64,000 nt of DNA from Agriotes lineatus (GCA_940337035.1 CALNHX010001063.1:186001-250000), one strand, 5' to 3'; positions 47,141 to 60,390 are shown, counted from the first letter of the stretch. The notes: generated from the sequence alone by a model not told the origin. Numbers and translations are program-made.

Positions 47141-49255
47141 ATTATGTGTTTTTAACGAATTGTGTCAGATTCAAAACACAGGCTCCAGCAGAGTTTTAGT
47201 TAAGTTGGCTTCCGATTCACAGTAGTTAAGTCTCTCTCTTCAGCCCTACTGAAATTGTCAGCCTAGCTGTGGAAATACGTATTTAGCGGTTGCTAAATAT
47301 TTATGTGTTTTTAACGAATTGTGTCAAATTCAAAACACAGGCTCCAGCAGAGTTTTAGTTAAGTTGGCTTCCGATTCACAGGAGTTAAGTCTTTCTCTTC
47401 AAAGCTACAGAAATTGACAGCCTAGCTGTGAAAATACGTATTTAGCGGTTGCTAAATATTTATGTGTTTTTAACGAATTGTGTCAGATTAAAAACACAGG
47501 CTCCAGCAGTGTATTAGTGAAGTCGGCTTACGATTCACAAGAGTTAAGTCTTTTTCTTCAAAGCTACTGAAATTGACAGCCTTGCTGTGAAAATACGTAT
47601 TTAGCGGTTGCTAAATATTTATGTGTTTTTAACGAATTGTGTCAGATTCAAAACACAGGCTCCAGCAGTGTTTTAGTGAAGCCGGCTTCCGATTCACAGG
47701 AGTTTAGTCTCTCTCTTCAAAGCTACAGAAATTGACAGCCTAGCTGTGAAAATACGTATTTAGCGGTTGCTAACCATTTATGTGTTTTAAACGAATTGTG
47801 TCAGATTCAAAACACAGGCTCCAGCAGTGTTTTAGTCAAGTTGGATGCCAGTTTACAGGAGTTAAGTCTCTCTCTTCAAAGCTACTGAAATCGACAGCCT
47901 AGCTGTGGAAATACGTATTTAGCCGTTGTTAGACATCTGCATAGTTAAAAGTTTTTAACGAATTGTGTCAGATTCAAAACACAGGCTCCAGCAGTGTTTT
48001 AGTGAAGCCGGCTTCCGATTTACAGGAGTTAAGTCTCTCTTTTCAAAGCTACTGAGATTGACAGCCTAGCTGTCGGAATACGTATTTAGCGGTTGTTAGA
48101 TATCTGCGTAGTTAAGAGTTTTTAACGAATTATGTCAGATTCAAAACACAGGCTCCAGCAGTGTTTTAGTCAAGTTGGCTGCTAGTTCACAGGAGTTAAG
48201 TCTCTCTCTTCAAAGCTACTGAAATTGACAGCCTAGCTGTGGAAACACGTATTTAGGGGTTGTTAGATATCTGCGTAGTTAGGAGTTTTTAACGAATTGT
48301 GTCAGATATAAAACACAGGCTCCAGCAGTGTTTTAGTGAAGCCGGCTTCCGATTCACAGGAGTTAAGTCTCTCTCTTCAAAGCTACTGAAATTGACAGCC
48401 TAGCTGTGAAAATACGTATTTAGCGGTTGCTGAATATTTATGTGTTTTTAACGAATTGTGTCAGTTTCAAAACACAGGCTCCAGCAGTGTTTTAGTCAAG
48501 TTGGCTGCTAGTTCACAGGAGTTAAGTCTCTCTCTTCAAAGCTACTGAAATTGACAGCCTAGCTGTGGAAATACGTATTTAGCGGTTGTTAGATATCTGC
48601 GTAGTTAGGAGTTTTTAACGAATTGTGTCAGATTTAAAACACAGGCTCCAGCAGTGTTTTAGTGAAGCCGGCTTCCGATTCACAGGAGTTAAGTCTTTCT
48701 CTTCAAAGCTACAGAAATTAGCAGCCTAGCTGTGAAAATACGTATTTAGCGGTTGCTAAATATTTTTGTGTTTTTAACGAATTGTGTCAGATTAAAGACA
48801 CAGGCTCCGGCAGTGTTTTAGTGAAGTCGGCTTCCGATTCACAAGAGTTAAGTCTCTCTCTTCAAAGCTACTGAAATTGACAGCCTAGCTGTGAAAATAC
48901 GTATTTAGCGGTTGCTAAATATTTATGTGTTTTTAACGAATTGTGTCAGATTCAAGACACAGGCTCCAGCAGTGTTTTAGTGAAGCCGGCTTTCGATTCA
49001 CAGGAGTTAAGTCTCTCTCTTCAAAGCTACTGAAATTGACAGCCTAGCTGTGGAAATACGTATTTGGCGGTTGTTAGGTATCTGCGTAGTTAGGAGTTTT
49101 TAACGAATTGTGTCAGATTCAAACCACAGGCTCCAGCAGTGTTTTAGTGAAGCCGGCTTCCGATTCACAAGAGTTAAGTCTCTCTCTTCAAAGCTACAGA
49201 AATTGACAGCCTAGCTGTGTAACTACGTATTTAGCGGTTGCCAAATATTTATGTG
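47141..49255 (+). repeat. Block D, distal part
   Basis: Begins with the C-like run CTTCAGCCCTAC, GTGTCAAATTC, CTTTTTCTTC, GCTAACCATTT and GTTAGACATCTGC. It then repeats the A-like run that opened block D (CTACTGAGATTG at about 48049, TTAGGGGTTG, GCTGAATATT, TATTTTTGTG, GTGTAACTACG, GCCAAATATTT). This run also follows block E at 57.82 kb and is the longer-range element joining D, E and F. Confidence 0.75.
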
Positions 49256-52133
49256 TTTTTAACGAATTGTGTCAGATTAAAAACACAGGCTCCGGCAGTG
49301 TATTACTGAAGTCGGCTTCCGATTCACAAGAGTTAAGTCTCTCTCTTCAAAGCTATTGAAATTGACAGCCTAGCTGTGAAAATACGTATTTAGCGGTTGC
49401 TAATATTTATGTGTTTTTAACGAATTGTGTCAGATTCAAAACACAGGCTCCAGCAGTGTTTTAGTGAAGCCGGCTTCCGATTCACAGAAGTTAAGTCTCT
49501 CTCTTCAAAGATACTGAAATTGACAGCCTAGCTGTGAAAATACGTATTTAGCGGTTGCTAAATATTTATGTGTTTTTAACGAATTGTGTCAGATTCAAAA
49601 CACAGGCTCCAGCAATGATTTAGTCAAGTTGGCTTCCGATTCACAAAAGATATGTCTCTCTCTTCAAAGCTATTGAAATTGTCAGCCTAGCTGTGAAAAT
49701 ACGTATTTAGCGGTTGCTAATCATTTATGTGTTTTCAACGAATTGTGTCAGATTCAAAACACAGGCTCCAGCAGTGTTTTAGTGAAGCCGGCTTCCGATT
49801 CACAGGAGTTAAGTCTCTCTTTTCAAAGCTACTGAAATTGACAGCCTAGCTGTGAAATTACGTATTTAGCGGTTGCTAAATATTTATGTGTTTTTAACGA
49901 ATTGTGTCCGATTCAAAACACAGGCTCCAGCAATGATTTAGTCAAGTTGGCTTCCGATTCACAAAAGATATGTCTCTCTCTTCAAAGCTATTGAAATTGT
50001 CAGCCTAGCTGTGAAAATACGTATTTAGAAGTTGCTAAATATTTATGTGTTTTTAACGAACTGTGTCAGATTCAAAACACAGGCTCCAGCAGTGTTTTAG
50101 TTAAGTCGGCTTCCGATGCACAGGAGTTAAGTCTCTCTCTTCAAAGCTACTAAAATTGACAGCCTAGCTGTGAAAATACATATTTAGCGGTTGCTAAATA
50201 TTTATGTGTTTTTAACGAATTGTGTCAGATTCAAAACACAGGCTCCAGCAGTGTTTTAATCAAGTCGGCTTCCGATTTACAGGAGTTAAGTCTCTCTCTT
50301 CAAAGCTACTGAAATTGACAGCCTAGCTGTGAAAATACGTATTTAGCGGTTGCTAAATATTTATGTGTTTTTAACGAATTGTGTCAGATTCAAAAGACAG
50401 GCTCTAGCAGAGTTTTAGTAAAGTTGGCTTCCGCTTCACAGGAGTTAAGTCTTTCTCTTCAAAGCTACAGAAATTGACAGCCTAGCTGTGAAAATACGTA
50501 TTTAGCGGTTGTTAAATATTTATGTGGTTAGGAGTTTTTAACTAATTGTTTCAGATTCAAACCACAGGTTTCAACATGGTTTTAGTTAAGATGGCTTCCC
50601 AGTCTCTCTTCAAGGCTACTTAAGATGATAGCTTAGCTGTCGAAATACGTATTTAGCGGTTGTTAGATATTTATGTGGTTAGGGGTTTTTAACGAATTGT
50701 GTCAGATTAAAAACACAGGCTCCAGCAGTGTTTTAGTGAAGTTGGCTTCCGGTTCACAGGGGTTAAGTCTCTCTCTTCAAAACTACTGAAATTGACAGCC
50801 TAGCTGTGGAAATACGTATTTAGCGGTTTGCTAAATAGTTATGTGTTTTTAACGAATTGTGTCAGATTCAAAACACAGGCTCCAGCAGAGTTTTAGTTAA
50901 GTTGGCTTCCGATTCATAGGAGTTAAGTCTTTCTCTTCAAAGCTACAGAAATTGACAGCCTAGCTGTGAAAATACGTATTTAGCGGTTGCTAAATATTTA
51001 TGTGTTTTTAACGAACTGTGTCAGATTCAAAACACAGGCTCCGGCAGTGATTTAGTGAAGTCGGCTTCCGATTCACAAGAGTTAGGTCTCTCTCTTCAAA
51101 GCTACAGAAATTGACAGCCTAGCTGTGAAAATACGTATTTAGCGGTTGCTAAATAATTATGTGTTTTTAACGAATTGTGTCAGATTCAAAACACAGGCTC
51201 CAGCAGAGTTTTAGTTAAGTTGGCTTCCGATTCACAGGAGTTAAGTCTCTCTCTTCAGCCCTACTGAAATTGACAGCCTAGCTGTGGAAATACGTATTTA
51301 GCGGTTGCTAAATATTTATGTGTTTTTAACGAATTGTGTCTAATTCAAAACACAGGCTCCAGCAGAGTTTTAGTTAAGTTGGCTTCCGATTCACAGGAGT
51401 TAAGTCTTTCTCTTCAAAGCTACAGAAATTGACAGCCTAGCTGTGAAAATACGTATTTAGCGGTTGCTAAATATTTATGTGTTTTTAACGAATTGTGTCA
51501 GATTAAAAACACAGGCTCCAGCAGTGTTTTAGTGAAGTCGGCTTACGATTCACAAGAGTTAAGTCTTTTTCTTCAAAGCTACTGAAATTGACAGCCTTGC
51601 TGTGAAAATACGTATTTAGCGGTTGCTAAATATTTATGTGTTTTTAACGAATTGTGTCAGATTCAAAACACAGGCTCCAGCAGTGTTTTAGTGAAGCCGG
51701 CTTCCGTTTCACAGGAGTTTAGTCTCTCTCTTCAAAGCAACAGAAATTGACAGCCTAGCTGTGAAAATACGTATTTAGCGGTTGCTAACCATTTATGTGT
51801 TTTAAACGAATTGTGTCAGATTCAAAACACAGGCTCCAGCAGTGTTTTAGTCAAGTTGGATGCCAGTTTACAGGGGTTAAGTCTCTCTCTTCAAAGCTAC
51901 TGAAATTGACAGCCTAGCTGTGGAAATACGTATTTAGCCGTTGTTAGACATCTGCATAGTTAAAAGTTTTTAACGAATTGTGTCAGATTCAAAACACAGG
52001 CTCCAGCAGTGTTTTAGTGAAGCCGGCTTCCGATTTACAGGAGTTAAGTCTCTCTTTTCAAAGCTACTGAGATTGACAGCCTAGCTGTCGGAATACGTAT
52101 TTAGCGGTTGTTAGATATCTGCGTAGTTAAGAG
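49256..52133 (+). repeat. Block E HOR copy E1 (2878 bp, 18 monomers)
   Basis: First of three tandem copies. GTATTACTGAAG lies at 49300, 52178 and 55057, and the divergent-monomer head GTGGTTAGGAG at 50524, 53402 and 56281. The junction with E2 falls in TTTTTAACGAATTGTG: upstream of 49256 is a 159-bp head (GCCAAATATTTATGTG), while upstream of 52134 is a 167-bp head (GCGTAGTTAAGAG). Private changes include GTGTCCGATTC and TTCCGTTTCACAGG. Confidence 0.93.
50495..50645 (+). repeat. Divergent monomer, short form (151 bp)
   Basis: E1 copy, C-type sequence. The third monomer boundary after it carries the E-specific inserted T (GCGGTTTGCTAAATAG near 50826). Confidence 0.93.
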
Positions 52134-55012
52134 TTTTTAACGAATTGTGTCAGATTAAAAACACAGGCTCCGGCAGTGTATTACTGAAGTCGGCTTCCGA
52201 TTCACAAGAGTTAAGTCTCTCTCTTCAAAGCTACTGAAATTGACAGCCTAGCTGTGAAAATACGTATTTAGCGGTTGCTAATATTTATGTGTTTTTAACG
52301 AATTGTGTCAGATTCAAAACACAGGCTCCAGCAGTGTTTTAGTGAAGCCGGCTTCCGATTCACAGAAGTTAAGTCTCTCTCTTCAAAGATACTGAAATTG
52401 ACAGCCTAGCTGTGAAAATACGTATTTAGCGGTTGCTAAATATTTATGTGTTTTTAACGAATTGTGTCAGATTCAAAACACAGGCTCCAGCAATGATTTA
52501 GTCAAGTTGGCTTCCGATTCACAAAAGATATGTCTCTCTCTTCAAAGCTATTGAAATTGTCAGCCTAGCTGTGAAAATACGTATTTAGCGGTTGCTAATC
52601 ATTTATGTGTTTTCAACGAATTGTGTCAGATTCAAAACACAGGCTCCAGCAGTGTTTTAGTGAAGCCGGCTTCCGATTCACAGGAGTTAAGTCTCTCTTT
52701 TCAAAGCTACTGAAATTGACAGCCTAGCTGTGAAATTACGTATTTAGCGGTTGCTAAATATTTATGTGTTTTTAACGAATTGTGTCAGATTCAAAACACA
52801 GGCTCCAGCAATGATTTAGTCAAGTTGGCTTCCGATTCACAAAAGATATGTCTCTCTCTTCAAAGCTATTGAAATTGTCAGCCTAGCTGTGAAAATACGT
52901 ATTTAGAAGTTGCTAAATATTTATGTGTTTTTAACGAACTGTGTCAGATTCAAAACACAGGCTCCAGCAGTGTTTTAGTTAAGTCGGCTTCCGATGCACA
53001 GGAGTTAAGTCTCTCTCTTCAAAGCTACTAAAATTGACAGCCTAGCTGTGAAAATACATATTTAGCGGTTGCTAAATATTTATGTGTTTTTAACGAATTG
53101 TGTCAGATTCAAAACACAGGCTCCAGCAGTGTTTTAATCAAGTCGGCTTCCGATTTACAGGAGTTAAGTCTCTCTCTTCAAAGCTACTGAAATTGACAGC
53201 CTAGCTGTGAAAATACGTATTTAGCGGTTGCTAAATATTTATGTGTTTTTAACGAATTGTGTCAGATTCAAAAGACAGGCTCTAGCAGAGTTTTAGTAAA
53301 GTTGGCTTCCGCTTCACAGGAGTTAAGTCTTTCTCTTCAAAGCTACAGAAATTGACAGCCTAGCTGTGAAAATACGTATTTAGCGGTTGTTAAATATTTA
53401 TGTGGTTAGGAGTTTTTAACTAATTGTTTCAGATTCAAACCACAGGTTTCAACATGGTTTTAGTTAAGATGGCTTCCCAGTCTCTCTTCAAGGCTACTTA
53501 AGATGATAGCTTAGCTGTCGAAATACGTATTTAGCGGTTGTTAGATATTTATGTGGTTAGGGGTTTTTAACGAATTGTGTCAGATTAAAAACACAGGCTC
53601 CAGCAGTGTTTTAGTGAAGTTGGCTTCCGGTTCACAGGGGTTAAGTCTCTCTCTTCAAAACTACTGAAATTGACAGCCTAGCTGTGGAAATACGTATTTA
53701 GCGGTTTGCTAAATAGTTATGTGTTTTTAACGAATTGTGTCAGATTCAAAACACAGGCTCCAGCAGAGTTTTAGTTAAGTTGGCTTCCGATTCATAGGAG
53801 TTAAGTCTTTCTCTTCAAAGCTACAGAAATTGACAGCCTAGCTGTGAAAATACGTATTTAGCGGTTGCTAAATATTTATGTGTTTTTAACGAACTGTGTC
53901 AGATTCAAAACACAGGCTCCGGCAGTGATTTAGTGAAGTCGGCTTCCGATTCACAAGAGTTAGGTCTCTCTCTTCAAAGCTACAGAAATTGACAGCCTAG
54001 CTGTGAAAATACGTATTTAGCGGTTGCTAAATAATTATGTGTTTTTAACGAATTGTGTCAGATTCAAAACACAGGCTCCAGCAGAGTTTTAGTTAAGTTG
54101 GCTTCCGATTCACAGGAGTTAAGTCTCTCTCTTCAGCCCTACTGAAATTGACAGCCTAGCTGTGGAAATACGTATTTAGCGGTTGCTAAATATTTATGTG
54201 TTTTTAACGAATTGTGTCTAATTCAAAACACAGGCTCCAGCAGAGTTTTAGTTAAGTTGGCTTCCGATTCACAGGAGTTAAGTCTTTCTCTTCAAAGCTA
54301 CAGAAATTGACAGCCTAGCTGTGAAAATACGTATTTAGCGGTTGCTAAATATTTATGTGTTTTTAACGAATTGTGTCAGATTAAAAACACAGGCTCCAGC
54401 AGTGTTTTAGTGAAGTCGGCTTACGATTCACAAGAGTTAAGTCTTTTTCTTCAAAGCTACTGAAATTGACAGCCTTGCTGTGAAAATACGTATTTAGCGG
54501 TTGCTAAATATTTATGTGTTTTTAACGAATTGTGTCAGATTCAAAACACAGGCTCCAGCAGTGTTTTAGTGAAGCCGGCTTCCGATTCACAGGAGTTTAG
54601 TCTCTCTCTTCAAAGCAACAGAAATTGACAGCCTAGCTGTGAAAATACGTATTTAGCGGTTGCTAACCATTTATGTGTTTTAAACGAATTGTGTCAGATT
54701 CAAAACACAGGCTCCAGCAGTGTTTTAGTCAAGTTGGATGCCAGTTTACAGGGGTTAAGTCTCTCTCTTCAAAGCTACTGAAATTGACAGCCTAGCTGTG
54801 GAAATACGTATTTAGCCGTTGTTAGACATCTGCATAGTTAAAAGTTTTTAACGAATTGTGTCAGATTCAAAACACAGGCTCCAGCAGTGTTTTAGTGAAG
54901 CCGGCTTCCGATTTACAGGAGTTAAGTCTCTCTTTTCAAAGCTACTGAGATTGACAGCCTAGCTGTCGGAATACGTATTTAGCGGTTGTTAGATATCTGC
55001 GTAGTTAAGAGT
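52134..55012 (+). repeat. Block E HOR copy E2 (2879 bp)
   Basis: Second copy, almost identical to E1. It is one base longer because of an extra T at its end (AAGAGTTTTTTAACG near 55012). It shares GTGTCTAATTC (54219) with E1, whereas E3 has the ancestral GTGTCAAATTC. Confidence 0.93.
53373..53523 (+). repeat. Divergent monomer, short form (151 bp)
   Basis: E2 copy, 2878 bp after the E1 copy; no difference from it was seen. Confidence 0.93.
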
Positions 55013-57890
55013 TTTTTAACGAATTGTGTCAGATTAAAAACACAGGCTCCGGCAGTGTATTACTGAAGTCGGCTTCCGATTCACAAGAGTTAAGTCTCTC
55101 TCTTCAAAGCTACTGAAATTGACAGCCTAGCTGTGAAAATACGTATTTAGCGGTTGCTAATATTTATGTGTTTTTAACGAATTGTGTCAGATTCAAAACA
55201 CAGGCTCCAGCAGTGTTTTAGTGAAGCCGGCTTCCGATTCACAGAAGTTAAGTCTCTCTCTTCAAAGATACTGAAATTGACAGCCTAGCTGTGAAAATAC
55301 GTATTTAGCGGTTGCTAAATATTTATGTGTTTTTAACGAATTGTGTCAGATTCAAAACACAGGCTCCAGCAATGATTTAGTCAAGTTGGCTTCCGATTCA
55401 CAAAAGATATGTCTCTCTCTTCAAAGCTATTGAAATTGTCAGCCTAGCTGTGAAAATACGTATTTAGCGGTTGCTAATCATTTATGTGTTTTCAACGAAT
55501 TGTGTCAGATTCAAAACACAGGCTCCAGCAGTGTTTTAGTGAAGCCGGCTTCCGATTCACAGGAGTTAAGTCTCTCTTTTCAAAGCTACTGAAATTGACA
55601 GCCTAGCTGTGAAATTACGTATTTAGCGGTTGCTAAATATTTATGTGTTTTTAACGAATTGTGTCAGATTCAAAACACAGGCTCCAGCAATGATTTAGTC
55701 AAGTTGGCTTCCGATTCACAAAAGATATGTCTCTCTCTTCAAAGCTATTGAAATTGTCAGCCTAGCTGTGAAAATACGTATTTAGAAGTTGCTAAATATT
55801 TATGTGTTTTTAACGAACTGTGTCAGATTCAAAACACAGGCTCCAGCAGTGTTTTAGTTAAGTCGGCTTCCGATGCACAGGAGTTAAGTCTCTCTCTTCA
55901 AAGCTACTAAAATTGACAGCCTAGCTGTGAAAATACATATTTAGCGGTTGCTAAATATTTATGTGTTTTTAACGAATTGTGTCAGATTCAAAACACAGGC
56001 TCCAGCAGTGTTTTAATCAAGTCGGCTTCCGATTTACAGGAGTTAAGTCTCTCTCTTCAAAGCTACTGAAATTGACAGCCTAGCTGTGAAAATACGTATT
56101 TAGCGGTTGCTAAATATTTATGTGTTTTTAACGAATTGTGTCAGATTCAAAAGACAGGCTCTAGCAGAGTTTTAGTAAAGTTGGCTTCCGCTTCACAGGA
56201 GTTAAGTCTTTCTCTTCAAAGCTACAGAAATTGACAGCCTAGCTGTGAAAATACGTATTTAGCGGTTGTTAAATATTTATGTGGTTAGGAGTTTTTAACT
56301 AATTGTTTCAGATTCAAACCACAGGTTTCAACATGGTTTTAGTTAAGATGGCTTCCCAGTCTCTCTTCAAGGCTACTTAAGATGATAGCTTAGCTGTCGA
56401 AATACGTATTTAGCGGTTGTTAGATATTTATGTGGTTAGGGGTTTTTAACGAACTGTGTCAGATTAAAAACACAGGCTCCAGCAGTGTTTTAGTGAAGTT
56501 GGCTTCCGGTTCACAGGGGTTAAGTCTCTCTCTTCAAAACTACTGAAATTGACAGCCTAGCTGTGGAAATACGTATTTAGCGGTTTGCTAAATAGTTATG
56601 TGTTTTTAACGAATTGTGTCAGATTCAAAACACAGGCTCCAGCAGAGTTTTAGTTAAGTTGGCTTCCGATTCATAGGAGTTAAGTCTTTCTCTTCAAAGC
56701 TACAGAAATTGACAGCCTAGCTGTGAAAATACGTATTTAGCGGTTGCTAAATATTTATGTGTTTTTAACGAACTGTGTCAGATTCAAAACACAGGCTCCG
56801 GCAGTGATTTAGTGAAGTCGGCTTCCGATTCACAAGAGTTAGGTCTCTCTCTTCAAAGCTACAGAAATTGACAGCCTAGCTGTGAAAATACGTATTTAGC
56901 GGTTGCTAAATAATTATGTGTTTTTAACGAATTGTGTCAGATTCAAAACACAGGCTCCAGCAGAGTTTTAGTTAAGTTGGCTTCCGATTCACAGGAGTTA
57001 AGTCTCTCTCTTCAGCCCTACTGAAATTGACAGCCTAGCTGTGGAAATACGTATTTAGCGGTTGCTAAATATTTATGTGTTTTTAACGAATTGTGTCAAA
57101 TTCAAAACACAGGCTCCAGCAGAGTTTTAGTTAAGTTGGCTTCCGATTCACAGGAGTTAAGTCTTTCTCTTCAAAGCTACAGAAATTGACAGCCTAGCTG
57201 TGAAAATACGTATTTAGCGGTTGCTAAATATTTATGTGTTTTTAACGAATTGTGTCAGATTAAAAACACAGGCTCCAGCAGTGTTTTAGTGAAGTCGGCT
57301 TACGATTCACAAGAGTTAAGTCTTTTTCTTCAAAGCTACTGAAATTGACAGCCTTGCTGTGAAAATACGTATTTAGCGGTTGCTAAATATTTATGTGTTT
57401 TTAACGAATTGTGTCAGATTCAAAACACAGGCTCCAGCAGTGTTTTAGTGAAGCCGGCTTCCGATTCACAGGAGTTTAGTCTCTCTCTTCAAAGCAACAG
57501 AAATTGACAGCCTAGCTGTGAAAATACGTATTTAGCGGTTGCTAACCATTTATGTGTTTTAAACGAATTGTGTCAGATTCAAAACACAGGCTCCAGCAGT
57601 GTTTTAGTCAAGTTGGATGCCAGTTTACAGGGGTTAAGTCTCTCTCTTCAAAGCTACTGAAATCGACAGCCTAGCTGTGGAAATACGTATTTAGCCGTTG
57701 TTAGACATCTGCATAGTTAAAAGTTTTTAACGAATTGTGTCAGATTCAAAACACAGGCTCCAGCAGTGTTTTAGTGAAGCCGGCTTCCGATTTACAGGAG
57801 TTAAGTCTCTCTTTTCAAAGCTACTGAGATTGACAGCCTAGCTGTCGGAATACGTATTTAGCGGTTGTTAGATATCTGCGTAGTTAAGAG
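55013..57890 (+). repeat. Block E HOR copy E3 (2878 bp)
   Basis: Third copy. It keeps GTGTCAAATTC (near 57097) and GAAATCGACAG (near 57660), both also found in blocks C and D, where E1 and E2 have derived GTCTAATTC and GAAATTGACAG. It has a private GAACTGTG in the monomer after the divergent one (56452). It continues at 57891 into the A-like run without GTATTACTG, so it is the last copy of the triplication. Confidence 0.92.
56252..56402 (+). repeat. Divergent monomer, short form (151 bp)
   Basis: E3 copy and the last divergent monomer in the window. The final 7.6 kb has none, although it contains the monomers that normally follow it. Confidence 0.93.
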
Positions 57891-58132
57891 TTTTTAACGA
57901 ATTGTGTCAGATTCAAAACACAGGCTCCAGCAGTGTTTTAGTCAAGTTGGCTGCTAGTTCACAGGAGTTAAGTCTCTCTCTTCAAAGCTACTGAAATTGA
58001 CAGCCTAGCTGTGGAAACACGTATTTAGGGGTTGTTAGATATCTGCGTAGTTAGGAGTTTTTAACGAATTGTGTCAGATATAAAACACAGGCTCCAGCAG
58101 TGTTTTAGTGAAGCCGGCTTCCGATTCACAGG
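57891..58132 (+). repeat. Link between blocks E and F
   Basis: A-like monomers (TTGGCTGCTAG, GGAAACACG, TTAGGGGTTG, GATATAAAACAC) matching about 48.12-48.36 kb. They lead directly into F1. Confidence 0.75.
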
Positions 58133-60078
58133 AGTTAAGTCTCTCTCTTCAAAGCTACTGAAATTGACAGCCTAGCTGTGAAAATACGTATTTAGCGGTT
58201 GCTGAATATTTATGTGTTTTTAACGAATTGTGTCAGTTTCAAAACACAGGCTCCAGCAGTGTTTTAGTCAAGTTGGCTGCTAGTTCACAGGAGTTAAGTC
58301 TCTCTCTTCAAAGCTACTGAAATTGACAGCCTAGCTGTGGAAATACGTATTTAGCGGTTGTTAGATATCTGCGTAGTTAGGAGTTTTTAACGAATTGTGT
58401 CAGATTTAAAACACAGGCTCCAGCAGTGTTTTAGTGAAGCCGGCTTCCGATTCACAGGAGTTAAGTCGTTCTCTTCAAAGCTACAGAAATTGGCAGCCTA
58501 GCTGTGAAAATACGTATTTAGCGGTTGCTAAATATTTTTGTGTTTTTAACGAATTGTGTCAGATTAAAGACACAGGCTCCGGCAGTGTTTTAGTGAAGTC
58601 GGCTTCCGATTCACAAGAGTTAAGTCTCTCTCTTCAAAGCTACTGAAATTGACAGCCTAGCTGTGAAAATACGTATTTAGCGGTTGCTAAATATTTATGT
58701 GTTTTTAACGAATTGTGTCAGATTCAAGACACAGGCTCCAGCAGTGTTTTAGTGAAGCCGGCTTTCGATTCACAGGAGTTAAGTCTCTCTCTTCAAAGCT
58801 ACTGAAATTGACAGCCTAGCTGTGGAAATACGTATTTGGCGGTTTTTAGATATCTGCGTAGTTAGGAGTTTTTAACGAATTGTGTCAGATTCAAACCACA
58901 GGCTCCAGCAGTGTTTTAGTGAAGCCGGCTTCCGATTCACAAGAGTTAAGTCTCTCTCTTCAAAGCTACAGAAATTGACAGCCTAGCTGTGTAACTACGT
59001 ATTTAGCGGTTGCCAAATATTTATGTGTTTTTAACGAATTGTGTCAGATTAAAAACACAGGCTCCGGCAGTGTATTACTGAAGTCGGCTTCCGATTCACA
59101 AGAGTTAAGTCTCTCTCTTCAAGGCTACAGAAATTGACAGCCTAGCTGTGTAACTACGTATTTAGCGGTTGCCAAATATTTATGTGTTTTTAACGAATTG
59201 TGTCAGATTCAAAACACAGGCTCCAGCAGAGTTTTAGTTAAGTTGGCTTCCGATTCACAGGAGTTAAGTCTCTCTCTTCAGCCCTACTGAAATTGACAGC
59301 CTAGCTGTGGAAATACGTATTTAGCGGTTGCTAAATATTTATGTGTTTTTAACGAATTGTGTCAAATTCAAAACACAGGCTCCAGCAGAGTTTTAGTTAA
59401 GTTGGCTTCCGATTCACAGGAGTTAAGTCTTTCTCTTCAAAGCTACAGAAATTGACAGCCTAGCTGTGAAAATACGTATTTAGCGGTTGCTAAATATTTA
59501 TGTGTTTTTAACGAATTGTGTCAGATTAAAAACACAGGCTCCAGCAGTGTTTTAGTGAAGTCGGCTTCCGATTCACAAGAGTTAAGTCTTTTTCTTCAAA
59601 GCTACTGAAATTGACAGCCTTGCTGTAAAAATACGTATTTAGCGGTTGCTAAATATTTATGTGTTTTTAACGAATTGTGTCAGATTCAAAACACAGGCTC
59701 CAGCAGTGTTTCAGTGAAGCCGGCTTCCGATTCACAGGAGTTTAGTCTCTCTCTTCAAAGCTACAGAAATTGACAGCCTAGCTGTGAAAATACGTATTTA
59801 GCGGTTGCTAACCATTTATGTGTTTTAAACGAATTGTGTCAGATTCAAAACACAGGCTCCAGCAGTGTTTTAGTCAAGTTGGATGCCAGTTTACAGGAGT
59901 TAAGTCTCTCTCTTCAAAGCTACTGAAATCGACAGCCTAGCTGTGGAAATACGTATTTAGCCGTTGTTAGACATCTGCATAGTTAAAAGTTTTTAACGAA
60001 TTGTGTCAGATTCAAAACACAGGCTCCAGCAGTGTTTTAGTGAAGCCGGCTTCCGATTTACAGGAGTTAAGTCTCTCT
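58133..60078 (+). repeat. Block F duplication, copy F1 (1.95 kb)
   Basis: Matches 60391-62336 at an offset of 2258 bp (14 monomers): TGCTGAATA at 58200 and 60458, GTATTACTG at 59072 and 61330. The left limit is the CAGGAG/CAAGAG mismatch and the right limit the TCTCTCTTC/TCTCTTTTC mismatch. One private change is GTTTCAGTGAAG near 59711. It contains a pair of GTGTAACTACG/GCCAAATATTT monomers flanking GTATTACTG that is single in block D. Confidence 0.87.
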
Positions 60079-60390
60079 CTTCAAAGCTACTGAAATTGAC
60101 AGCCTAGCTGTGAAAATACGTATTTAGCGGTTGCTGAATATTTATGTGTTTTTAACGAATTGTGTCAGTTTCAAAACACAGGCTCCAGCAGTGTTTTAGT
60201 CAAGTTGGCTGCTAGTTCACAGGAGTTAAGTCTCTCTCTTCAAAGCTACTGAAATTGACAGCCTAGCTGTGGAAATACGTATTTAGCGGTTGTTAGATAT
60301 CTGCGTAGTTAGGAGTTTTTAACGAATTGTGTCAGATTCAAACCACAGGCTCCAGCAGTGTTTTAGTGAAGCCGGCTTCCGATTCACAAG
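60079..60390 (+). repeat. Spacer between F copies with a 326-bp offset repeat
   Basis: TGCTGAATATTTATG at 60132 recurs at 60458, 326 bp away (159 + 167). About 200 bp after each marker agree (TTGTGTCAGTTTC, TTGGCTGCTAG) before GATTCAAACC and GATTTAAAAC differ. F1 and F2 were thus joined through a duplicated short/long monomer pair. Confidence 0.75.

Noticed and set aside
31848..57890. Assembly duplication as the source of the C and E copies
   Set aside because: The copies carry real private differences and indels and have chimeric junctions. This argues against simple duplication in assembly, although only spanning reads could exclude it.
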